A stretch of DNA of 64,000 bases. Origin: Oscillospiraceae bacterium (GTDB lineage: Bacteria; Bacillota; Clostridia; Oscillospirales; Oscillospiraceae). The stretch is taken from the NCBI GenBank assembly GCA_902778115.1, contig CACYWG010000001.1:1-64000 (forward strand). Direction: 5' to 3'. Of this stretch, positions 32,212-39,535 are shown in pieces (within the stretch, counting starts at the first letter, position 1; each line of letters begins with the position of its first letter). Below the pieces are notes generated by a model that was not told the DNA's origin, searched no databases, and saw nothing but the letters and a program-made list of their open reading frames with translations. The translations under genes and the position numbers were made by a program.

Positions 32212-33870
32212 ATGCAATCAAAACTGAAAATCATCCCTTTGGGCGGTCTCGGTGAAATCGGGAAGAACATGACGGCCTATGAGTTCGGCAGCGATATCAT
32301 CGTTGTCGACTGCGGTATGGGCTTTCCCGACGAGGATATGTACGGCATCGACATCGTACTGCCCGACATCAGCTATCTGCGCGCCAATGCCGACAAGATC
32401 CGCGGCATCATCCTGACGCACGGGCATGAGGACCACATCGGCGCCGTGCCCTATGTGCTCAAGGAGCTGGACGTGCCCGTGTACACCACGCCGCTGACGG
32501 CGGCTCTGGTGGAGCTGAAACTTGACGAGCACGACCTGCTGTACAACACCCAGATCTTTACCAAAAAGCCCGGCGCGGTGTTCCGCCTCGGCTGCTTTAG
32601 CGTGGAGTTCATCCACGTGAACCATTCCATCCCGGATTCCGTCGCCCTGGCGATCAAAACGCCGATCGGCACCGTGATCCACACCGGCGACTGGAAGATC
32701 GACGTGACCCCGATCAGCGGCGGCATGATCGACCTGACCCGCCTCGGCCAGCTCGGCAACGACGGCGTGCTCGCCCTGCTGGGTGACTCCACCAATGTCG
32801 AAAAGCCGGGTCATTCCGATTCCGAACGCAAGGTCGGCGAGAGCTTTGACAAGCTCTTTGTCGGCTGCAAAAAGCGCATCATCATCACCACCTTCGCCTC
32901 CAATGTGCACCGTCTGCAGCAGATCATCTCCGTTGCCGCCAAATACGGCCGCCGGGTGGCCATCTCCGGCCGCAGCATGGAAAACGTGCTGAAGGTCTCC
33001 ATGGAGCTCGGCTATATGGAGATCCCTGATAATGTGCTCATCGATCTTGCCGAGGCCAACCGTCTGCCCAAGGAGCAGGTGGTCGTCATCTCCACCGGCA
33101 GCCAGGGCGAGAGCATGTCCGCCCTGTACCGCATGGCTTTTTCCGAGCATAAGCAGGTGCGCATCGACGCGGGCGACCGCGTGATCATCTCCGCTTCCGC
33201 CATCCCCGGCAATGAAAACACCATCAGCCGCGTGATCGACGCGCTCTTTGCCAAGGGCGCGGAGGTCATCTATGACCGCCACACCGATCTGCACGTCTCC
33301 GGCCACGCCTCGCAGGAGGAACTGAAGATGATGCTCGCGCTGACGAAGCCCAGATTCTTTATCCCCGTTCACGGGGAGCAGCGCATGCTTGTCAAGCACG
33401 CAGAACTCGGCAAGCTGATGGGCGTGCAGCCGAAGAACATCGTCATCGCTGAAAACGGCAGCGTGATCGAGCTCAGCAAAAAGTCCGTCGGCATCGAGGG
33501 CAGCGTCCCGGCCGGCGCCGTCCTGGTCGACGGTAGCGGCGGCGGGGAAGTGGGCAGCGTCGTCCTGCACGACCGCCAGCGTCTTGCTGAGGACGGCATG
33601 GTCGTCATCGTCCTGCCTTATTCCGCCTACGATCATACCATGATCGCCAAACCGGAGATCATCACCCGCGGCTTCATCTACGTCAAGGAAGCCGAAGAAC
33701 TGATGAACGAGCTGGAGCGCGTGACCTATGAAACCGTCGATGCCTGCCATGCCGCGCATATCACGGACTGGACGAGCATCAAGGCCAAGGTCAAGTCCAA
33801 CGTCTCCGGCTATCTGTACAAGGCCACGCGCCGCAGTCCGATGATCCTGCCTGTCATCACGGAGATTTGA
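32212..33870 (+). CDS. Ribonuclease J
   Basis: This 552-residue beta-CASP metallo-beta-lactamase ribonuclease has the metal site LTHGHEDHIGAVP, aspartate in HTGDWKID, STGSQGE in the beta-CASP region and FIPVHGEQRML. It acts as a 5'-3' exoribonuclease and endonuclease in mRNA decay and rRNA maturation. The ATG at 32212 follows GGAG; an ATG at 32197 is less likely. RNase J1 and J2 cannot be separated from this one copy. Mini-III and SmpB/tmRNA are also in the window. Confidence 0.95.
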   Translation: MQSKLKIIPLGGLGEIGKNMTAYEFGSDIIVVDCGMGFPDEDMYGIDIVLPDISYLRANADKIRGIILTHGHEDHIGAVPYVLKELDVPVYTTPLTAALVELKLDEHDLLYNTQIFTKKPGAVFRLGCFSVEFIHVNHSIPDSVALAIKTPIGTVIHTGDWKIDVTPISGGMIDLTRLGQLGNDGVLALLGDSTNVEKPGHSDSERKVGESFDKLFVGCKKRIIITTFASNVHRLQQIISVAAKYGRRVAISGRSMENVLKVSMELGYMEIPDNVLIDLAEANRLPKEQVVVISTGSQGESMSALYRMAFSEHKQVRIDAGDRVIISASAIPGNENTISRVIDALFAKGAEVIYDRHTDLHVSGHASQEELKMMLALTKPRFFIPVHGEQRMLVKHAELGKLMGVQPKNIVIAENGSVIELSKKSVGIEGSVPAGAVLVDGSGGGEVGSVVLHDRQRLAEDGMVVIVLPYSAYDHTMIAKPEIITRGFIYVKEAEELMNELERVTYETVDACHAAHITDWTSIKAKVKSNVSGYLYKATRRSPMILPVITEI

Positions 33871-33874
33871 GCCT

Positions 33875-34207
33875 ATGAACATCCAGATTTTCGGCAAAGC
33901 CAAATGCTTTGACACCAAAAAAGCCGAGCGCTGGTTCAAGGAGCGCCGGATCAAATATCAGTTTGTCGATATCCTCCGCTTCGGCATGAGCCGGGGAGAA
34001 CTGAACTCGGTAAAAAACGCCGTCGGTCTCGAGGCACTGATCGACGAGAAGGATCAGGATTATCCGCTGCTGCAGTACCTCGCCTCCCAGGAGGCAAAGC
34101 TGGACAAGCTCTATGAGGATCCTTATCTCATCAAAACACCCGTCGTTCGAAACGGCAAACAGGCCACCGTCGGCTATTGCCCGGAGATCTGGAAAACCTG
34201 GGAATAA
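33875..34207 (+). CDS. ArsC/Spx-family protein with a single conserved cysteine
   Basis: This 110-residue thioredoxin-fold protein of the ArsC/Spx/YffB superfamily begins MNIQIFGKAKCFDTKKAERW. The motif is CxxxK, with Cys11 and no second cysteine of a CxxC pair, and the cis-proline region reads LIKTPVVRNGKQATVGYCPE. The Spx-type RNA-polymerase contact cannot be judged. It could be a monothiol reductase that uses a small thiol or thioredoxin. It follows the RNase J gene by four bases and is closed by a strong terminator. Confidence 0.85.
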   Translation: MNIQIFGKAKCFDTKKAERWFKERRIKYQFVDILRFGMSRGELNSVKNAVGLEALIDEKDQDYPLLQYLASQEAKLDKLYEDPYLIKTPVVRNGKQATVGYCPEIWKTWE

Positions 34208-34208
34208 A

Positions 34209-34245
34209 AAAATGCCCGTCCGATTCTTTCGGACGGGCATTTTTA
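34209..34245. terminator. Bidirectional terminator
   Basis: A 13-bp stem AATGCCCGTCCGA / TCGGACGGGCATT with T-runs on both strands serves the ArsC-like gene and the converging secG. Confidence 0.93.
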
Positions 34246-34251
34246 TGTTTG

Positions 34252-34488
34252 TCAAACAAAATGCAGCACGAAGGTCAGCAGAACGAAAACACCGGCAAAC
34301 CACGGGGTCGCCTTGGCGAGCTTTTCGTCCCAGGTCTTGGCCTTGCCCTTGGAGAGGAAGGTCTCGGCGCCGCCGGAGATCGCACCGGACAGACCGGCGC
34401 TCTTGCCGCTCTGCATCAGAACGACGGCGGTCACGGCGAGGCCGGAGAGAAGCTGCAGGATCGTGAGAATGATTTTAATGGCAGTCAT
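34252..34488 (-). CDS. secG: Protein-export membrane protein SecG
   Basis: This 78-residue SecG has two transmembrane helices (IKIILTILQLLSGLAVTAVV and FAGVFVLLTFVLHFV), separated by the conserved loop MQSGKSAGLSGAISGGAETF. It stabilises the SecYE translocon. The ATG at 34488 has AAGGA nine bases upstream. Confidence 0.95.
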   Translation of the reverse strand: MTAIKIILTILQLLSGLAVTAVVLMQSGKSAGLSGAISGGAETFLSKGKAKTWDEKLAKATPWFAGVFVLLTFVLHFV

Positions 34489-34567
34489 GTATATCAATCC
34501 TTTCGATATTTTTCAGTTTGACAGCTTTGACAGTATAGCATACCTAAATGCACAATTCAAGCTTTTT

Positions 34568-34978
34568 TTACGCTCTGTTCCGCTTTCGCATGGCGTCCCG
34601 TTCGGCCTGCAGATGGCGGGAGAGTTCCGCTGCGGTCCAGGAGGCGTTGGTCGGCGTCAAAACCGCCTTCAGCTCCACACGGCGGACATCCTCTGCACGG
34701 AAAAAGCGTAAAAAATCGTCCAGCATCGCCTGGTCAAAGCCGTGCATGACGAGCATTTCCGGTACGCTCCGGGTGAGACAATCAAGCGAGCCGCGCTTTT
34801 CATACCCGGGCAACGAAAAGAGATACCCAAGCGTCTCATTCAGTTCCGCCGCCTGCACCGTGCGGACGGACACGCCCTGAGAGGTCAGATATCGGAGGAT
34901 GCGCATCGTGCGTTCTTCCGGGCGAAAGGCAAACAGGAGCACCTGCGGCTGAATCATTTTCGGCATGTGCAATGGCAT
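34568..34978 (-). CDS. DUF3783-like protein
   Basis: This 136-residue protein of unknown function has the pattern LLFAFRPEERTMRILRYL at the N terminus and, in the C-terminal half, MLVMHGFDQAMLDDFLRFFR then LKAVLTPTNASWTAAELSRH, typical of DUF3783. It has no signal or membrane segment. It starts 20 bases after the DNA glycosylase gene on the same strand, so it is likely co-transcribed. Confidence 0.8.
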   Translation of the reverse strand: MPLHMPKMIQPQVLLFAFRPEERTMRILRYLTSQGVSVRTVQAAELNETLGYLFSLPGYEKRGSLDCLTRSVPEMLVMHGFDQAMLDDFLRFFRAEDVRRVELKAVLTPTNASWTAAELSRHLQAERDAMRKRNRA

Positions 34979-34997
34979 GGTCTATAATCCTTCCGTA

Positions 34998-35510
34998 TCA
35001 TTTTGACAAAACAGGCGCAAGAGCGGCAGCCCATGCGTCGATGAGCTGTTCCAGCGACCGGGCGGCGTTGGCGGGACTCGTGGAGGGCAGTGATACGGCC
35101 GGAATTCTGAAAACGGGCAGCAGATAGCGCTGATAGAGCGCGGAGGCTTTCCCGCCGTTGGTATAGATCCGGTTTTCCACACGGCTCCCGATCAGGATCG
35201 GCCGCAGATCCGCCGGGACAACGTCCCGGATGCTGCTGTCGGACGAGCCGACGATGCTGCAGCTTTCGATCACGTCATAGAGCGCGATCTTGTTTCGGCA
35301 AAGGAAGGCTTTTTTCTCCTCAAGGCTCTGCGGCGTTTCTTCCCGGCAGACCGCGGCCAGCACTGGCCAGAAGCGATTGCGGGGATGGCCGTAAAAGAAG
35401 CTCTGCTCCCGGGATTTGACCGAGGGAAAGCTGCCAAGGATCAGGATGCGGGATTCCGGCGTATAATACGGCCCGAAGCCGTGGGACAGGATTTGTCGCT
35501 GCGCGGGCAT
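34998..35510 (-). CDS. DNA-deoxyinosine (hypoxanthine) glycosylase, UDG superfamily
   Basis: This 170-residue family 6-type uracil-DNA-glycosylase-fold enzyme has motif 1 LILGSFPSVKSREQSFFYGH followed by PRNRFWP, and the C-terminal LPSTSPANAAR. Both are diagnostic of hypoxanthine-DNA glycosylases, which remove deaminated adenine. It starts at the ATG at 35510 with AGGTGATCTC upstream. Confidence 0.92.
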   Translation of the reverse strand: MPAQRQILSHGFGPYYTPESRILILGSFPSVKSREQSFFYGHPRNRFWPVLAAVCREETPQSLEEKKAFLCRNKIALYDVIESCSIVGSSDSSIRDVVPADLRPILIGSRVENRIYTNGGKASALYQRYLLPVFRIPAVSLPSTSPANAARSLEQLIDAWAAALAPVLSK

Positions 35511-35643
35511 GAGATCACCTTCTGCTCTGGATTATCCGCGAAAGCGGAGGAAAAGTCAAGGAATGCTTTTATTCTGTGCTTACTTTTTCGTTGAAGAATG
35601 CCGGGGGAGCGGTTATAATCAAACACATAGGAGAGTGATAAGA

Positions 35644-36189
35644 ATGAAACTGATGGTCGCATCCGATATCCACGGCTCGGCATATTGGTGCCGACGCCTG
35701 CTCGAAGCCTTTGACCGCGAGGGAGCCGATCGGCTTCTGCTGCTGGGCGATATCCTGTACCACGGGCCGCGCAACGCTCTGCCGGAGGAATACGCGCCGA
35801 TGGAGGTCGCCGCCATGCTCAACGAGCGCAGCGGCCTGGTGTTCGGCGTTCGCGGCAACTGCGACGCCGAGATCGACCAGATGGTGCTGCAGTTCCCGAT
35901 GATGGCGGATTACAGCCTGCTGTTTGCCGGGCAGCATGCGCTCTATGCGACGCACGGACACCTCTGGCATAAGGACAAGCTGCCGCCGCTGCGCGCGGGC
36001 GACGTGCTGCTGCACGGGCACACGCATGTGCCATGCTGGGAGAAGACCGCGGATGGCATTTTTATATTCAATCCCGGATCCGTGTCGATCCCGAAGAATA
36101 ATACGCCGCACGGCTATCTGATTTTGGATGGCACGGACTGGATCTGGAAGAGCATGGACGGGGAAGCGTATCACCATTTGACGCTATAA
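35644..36189 (+). CDS. yfcE: Calcineurin-like phosphodiesterase, YfcE family
   Basis: This 181-residue metallophosphoesterase has the motifs VASDIHGS, LLLLGDILYHGPRN, VRGNCDAEIDQM, YATHGHLW and LLHGHTHVP in order, forming a binuclear metal site. YfcE hydrolyses phosphodiesters in vitro; the physiological substrate is unknown. The ATG at 35644 follows a GGAGAG-type site. The GH3 gene starts about 20 bases downstream and is probably co-transcribed. Confidence 0.93.
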   Translation: MKLMVASDIHGSAYWCRRLLEAFDREGADRLLLLGDILYHGPRNALPEEYAPMEVAAMLNERSGLVFGVRGNCDAEIDQMVLQFPMMADYSLLFAGQHALYATHGHLWHKDKLPPLRAGDVLLHGHTHVPCWEKTADGIFIFNPGSVSIPKNNTPHGYLILDGTDWIWKSMDGEAYHHLTL

Positions 36190-36209
36190 TGATCGGAGGA
36201 GAAGTCAAT

Positions 36210-38546
36210 ATGGATCCAATCAAATGCATGAGCCTTGAGGATCAGATCGCGCTTTGTTCCGGCGCAGACAACTGGCACACCAAGGCGATGCCGGACGCCG
36301 GCGTGCCGATCCTCTGCATGAGCGACGGCCCGCATGGTTTGCGGAAAATGCCGGAGGGTGCGGGGGAGATGAACATCAATAACTCTTTGCCCGCGACCTG
36401 CTTTCCCACAGCCGTTCTAAGCGCCTGCAGCTGGGACCCGAAGCTGCTGGAGGAGGTCGGGCGGGCGATCGGAGAGGAAGCTGCGTCCTACGGCGTGGGG
36501 CTGCTGCTCGGCCCGGGCGCGAATATCAAGCGAAATCCGCTCTGCGGACGGAATTTCGAATACTTTTCCGAGGATCCCGTGCTGACCGGCAAGCTCGCGG
36601 CTGCCATGATCCGCGGCGTGGAGAGCAGCGGCGTCGGCGCCTGCCTGAAGCATTTTGCCTGCAACAACCAGGAATACAAGCGCTTCAATTCCGACAGCGT
36701 TCTGGACGAGCGCACGCTGCGGGAGATCTATCTCAGCGGTTTTGAAACGGCGGTCAGGGAGGGGAGACCCTCCGCCGTCATGTGCGCCTACAACAAGGTC
36801 AACGGCGAGCACTGCTCCGACAGCAAGAAGCTGCTGACGGATATCCTGCGCGAGGACTGGGGCTTTGACGGCATGGTCGTCACCGACTGGGGCGCGATGA
36901 ACGACCGGATCCGCGCCTTCGAGGCAGGCTGCGATCTGAATATGCCGGGCGGCTCGGCCTATCAGGAGCGGGAGGCCGCGGCGGCTGTGCGCGACGGGAA
37001 GCTCGATCCCGCCTGCGTTGCTCGCTCGGCGGAGCGTGTGGCAAAATTGGCCCTGCGTGCACAGGCCGTTCAGAAGGAGAAGCGGCCTTTTGACGCCGCC
37101 GCTCATCACGCGCTTGCCAAGCGTATTGCGCTGGAGAGTGCGGTGTTGCTCAAAAACAAGGAGCATATCCTGCCGCTCAGCGAAGATCTGGATCTGCTTT
37201 TTGTCGGACCGATGGCTACGCAGCTCCGCTACCAGGGCGGCGGCAGCAGCCATATCAATCCTCTCCGGCTGCGTCAGCTTACAGAGATCTGTCCCGATAT
37301 TCCCGTTTTGCCGGGCTGCCTGCCGGATGGCAGCGGGGATAAAAAGCTGCTGCAGGCGGCTGAAAAGGCGGCGAAAAAGGCCGGCGCGGTCGTCGTGTTT
37401 GCAGGCCTTCCCGACAGCATCGAATCTGAGGGCTTTGACCGCGACAAGATGGAGCTGCCCGCCGGTTATAACGAACTGATCGAGCATGTTGCCGCGGTCA
37501 ATCCGCGCACGGTCGTTGTTCTGTGCTGCGGCAGCCCGGTGGAGCTGCCCTGGGCGGACAGAGTGAAAGGCATCCTGTATCTCGGCCTGTCCGGTGAAGC
37601 CGGCGCCGAGGCGGCGGTCGACCTGATGTTCGGTAAGGCAAACCCCAGCGGCAAACTCGCAGAGAGCTGGCCCCTGCGTTATCGGGACTGCGTTTCCTCC
37701 GGCTATTACGCCGGACAGCATAAGGACGCCCACTACCGTGAGGGCCTCTATGTCGGCTATCGCTGGTACCAAAAGGCCGGGATCCCGCTGCGCTATGCCT
37801 TTGGCTATGGTCTGAGCTATACGAGCTTCTCATATTCCGATCTGGAGATCAGCGGGGATACGGTCAGCTGCCGCGTGAGAAACACCGGAAAGCTGGATGG
37901 TGCGGAGACGGTGCAGCTTTATATTTCCCCGCCTGAGGGCTCGGGGTATCGCCCGGTCCTGGAACTGAAGCGCTTTGAAAAGCTCTTTCTCAAGCGCGGC
38001 GAGTCAAAGACAGTATCATTCACCCTCGACGATCGCTGTTTTGCCGTCTGGCAGGATGCATGGATCGTCCCGAAGGGAGAATACGGCGTTCATATCGGAT
38101 CGTCCTCCGAGCAGCTGCTCCTTCACGGCAGCGTCCGCAAGGACGGCGTCATCTGGGACGGCGCGGCGTATCCCGATTGGTACTGCAATCCCGTCGGAGC
38201 CCCGTCCCATATCGCCTTTGAGCATTTGCTCGGCCGTCCGGCCGCCGAACAGCGGACGCGCAAGGGCAGCTACACGATGGACAGCACTCTCGATGAAATG
38301 CGGGAGGATTCGCTTGCGGCCAAACTCCTTTCCAAGGGTCTGGAGGCCAGCCTTGCCAAGCTCAGCGGTGCAGAGCCCGGCAGCCCGGAATACCGCATGA
38401 CGCTCAGTTCGACGCTGGATGCGCCGCTGCGCACGCTGAAGATCTTTATGGCGAAGGACAGCGCGGCTCTGGACGCGGTGCTCGAACTCAGCAACGGGCA
38501 CGCGATCCGCGCGCTGCGCAAGCTCCTGGAAAAGCCGCGGCAATAA
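36210..38546 (+). CDS. Glycoside hydrolase family 3 beta-glycosidase
   Basis: This 778-residue cytoplasmic GH3 enzyme has the N-terminal (alpha/beta)8 domain with nucleophile Asp226 in GMVVTDWGAMND, CMSDGPHGLR near the start and KHFACNNQEYKR. The (alpha/beta)6 domain shows ALESAVLLKNKEHILPLSED, and a fibronectin type III-like domain ends near residue 640 (YRPVLELKRFEKLFLKRGES). A further 130 or so residues (from LLGRPAAEQRTRKGSYTMDS) form a C-terminal extension seen in some gut Bacillota enzymes. It has no signal peptide, so it acts on imported beta-linked oligosaccharides. The ATG at 36210 has GGAGGAG upstream. Confidence 0.93.
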   Translation: MDPIKCMSLEDQIALCSGADNWHTKAMPDAGVPILCMSDGPHGLRKMPEGAGEMNINNSLPATCFPTAVLSACSWDPKLLEEVGRAIGEEAASYGVGLLLGPGANIKRNPLCGRNFEYFSEDPVLTGKLAAAMIRGVESSGVGACLKHFACNNQEYKRFNSDSVLDERTLREIYLSGFETAVREGRPSAVMCAYNKVNGEHCSDSKKLLTDILREDWGFDGMVVTDWGAMNDRIRAFEAGCDLNMPGGSAYQEREAAAAVRDGKLDPACVARSAERVAKLALRAQAVQKEKRPFDAAAHHALAKRIALESAVLLKNKEHILPLSEDLDLLFVGPMATQLRYQGGGSSHINPLRLRQLTEICPDIPVLPGCLPDGSGDKKLLQAAEKAAKKAGAVVVFAGLPDSIESEGFDRDKMELPAGYNELIEHVAAVNPRTVVVLCCGSPVELPWADRVKGILYLGLSGEAGAEAAVDLMFGKANPSGKLAESWPLRYRDCVSSGYYAGQHKDAHYREGLYVGYRWYQKAGIPLRYAFGYGLSYTSFSYSDLEISGDTVSCRVRNTGKLDGAETVQLYISPPEGSGYRPVLELKRFEKLFLKRGESKTVSFTLDDRCFAVWQDAWIVPKGEYGVHIGSSSEQLLLHGSVRKDGVIWDGAAYPDWYCNPVGAPSHIAFEHLLGRPAAEQRTRKGSYTMDSTLDEMREDSLAAKLLSKGLEASLAKLSGAEPGSPEYRMTLSSTLDAPLRTLKIFMAKDSAALDAVLELSNGHAIRALRKLLEKPRQ

Positions 38547-38569
38547 AAGATCCCATCTATTCGAAAACA

Positions 38570-38610
38570 AACAGGCGCCGCCCGCTGGATCTTCGGGCGG
38601 CGCCTGTTTC
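38570..38610 (+). terminator. Intrinsic terminator of the GH3 gene
   Basis: A 15-bp perfect stem AACAGGCGCCGCCCG / CGGGCGGCGCCTGTT is followed by a short T tract. Confidence 0.9.
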
Positions 38611-38616
38611 GCGCAC

Positions 38617-38645
38617 TTGTCATAATCGGAAGATTGTGCTATAAA
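38617..38645 (+). promoter_or_regulatory. Promoter of uppP-ftsK
   Basis: TTGTCA (38617-38622) and TATAAA (38640-38645) are spaced 17 bp before uppP. Confidence 0.75.
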
Positions 38646-38680
38646 TAATATATTATGAGTTTATCAGGGAGGTAGCTGCT

Positions 38681-39514
38681 TTGACGATCTGGAATGCGAT
38701 CATCCTGGGCCTTGTCCAGGGGCTGGCAGAGTTTCTGCCGATCTCGAGCTCCGGTCATCTGTCGGTGCTCAACAACCTTTTTGATATGACCACGGCGGAA
38801 AACGGACATATGTTTTTTGACGTTCTGCTCCACCTGGGCACGCTGATCTCAATCTGCGTGGTTTATTGGCAGGACATCGTGGATATGTTCTTTGAGGTGC
38901 TGGGTTTCGTCAATCTGGGGCCTCTCGCCGGAAAGAGAAAGGCGCATTATCCGGCCGCGCGTCTGTTCCTGATGATCGTCCTGGCCACGCTGCCGCTTTT
39001 CCTCATCATGCCGGTCAAAGACATGCTCGAGGGCCTGTATTACGACAGCATTTTTATCGGCGTGATGCTGATCTTCACCGGCTTTATGCTGTATGTGTCC
39101 GATAAAATGGTGCAGGGGAATAAAACGGAAAAGAACATGACCATGGTGGACGCGCTGCTGATCGGCGTGTGCCAGTGCGTGGCCACGATCCCCGGTCTTT
39201 CCCGCTCCGGCACCACGATCACCGCGGGCCTGGCCACGGGCCTCAAGCGCGAATTCGCCGTGAAGTTTGCCTTTCTGATGAGTCTTCCCGCGGTTTTGGG
39301 CGCCAATATCCTCAGCTTTGTCGATGCGGCGCAGGAGGGGATCGACTGGACCAGCATGCCGGCCTATCTGGTCGGTACGGCCGTGGCGATGGTCACCGGC
39401 ATCGGCGCGATCACGCTGCTCAAGCGCATTTCCCGCAGCGGCCATTTTGGAGGCTTCGCCTATTACTGCTGGATCGCCGGCGCGCTGTCTATTATTCTGA
39501 CAATGATTTTCTGA
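38681..39514 (+). CDS. uppP: Undecaprenyl-diphosphate phosphatase
   Basis: This 277-residue BacA-family membrane protein has about eight helices. It removes the terminal phosphate from undecaprenyl diphosphate, recycling the lipid carrier of cell-wall synthesis. Active-site segments are GLVQGLAEFLPISSSGHLSV and PGLSRSGTTITAGL. It starts at a TTG (38681) with AGGGAGG upstream. The loss of this activity increases bacitracin sensitivity in other species. It is followed by ftsK after 21 bases. Confidence 0.95.
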   Translation: MTIWNAIILGLVQGLAEFLPISSSGHLSVLNNLFDMTTAENGHMFFDVLLHLGTLISICVVYWQDIVDMFFEVLGFVNLGPLAGKRKAHYPAARLFLMIVLATLPLFLIMPVKDMLEGLYYDSIFIGVMLIFTGFMLYVSDKMVQGNKTEKNMTMVDALLIGVCQCVATIPGLSRSGTTITAGLATGLKREFAVKFAFLMSLPAVLGANILSFVDAAQEGIDWTSMPAYLVGTAVAMVTGIGAITLLKRISRSGHFGGFAYYCWIAGALSIILTMIF

Positions 39515-39535
39515 CAACAGGAAAGGTTTTTTACC

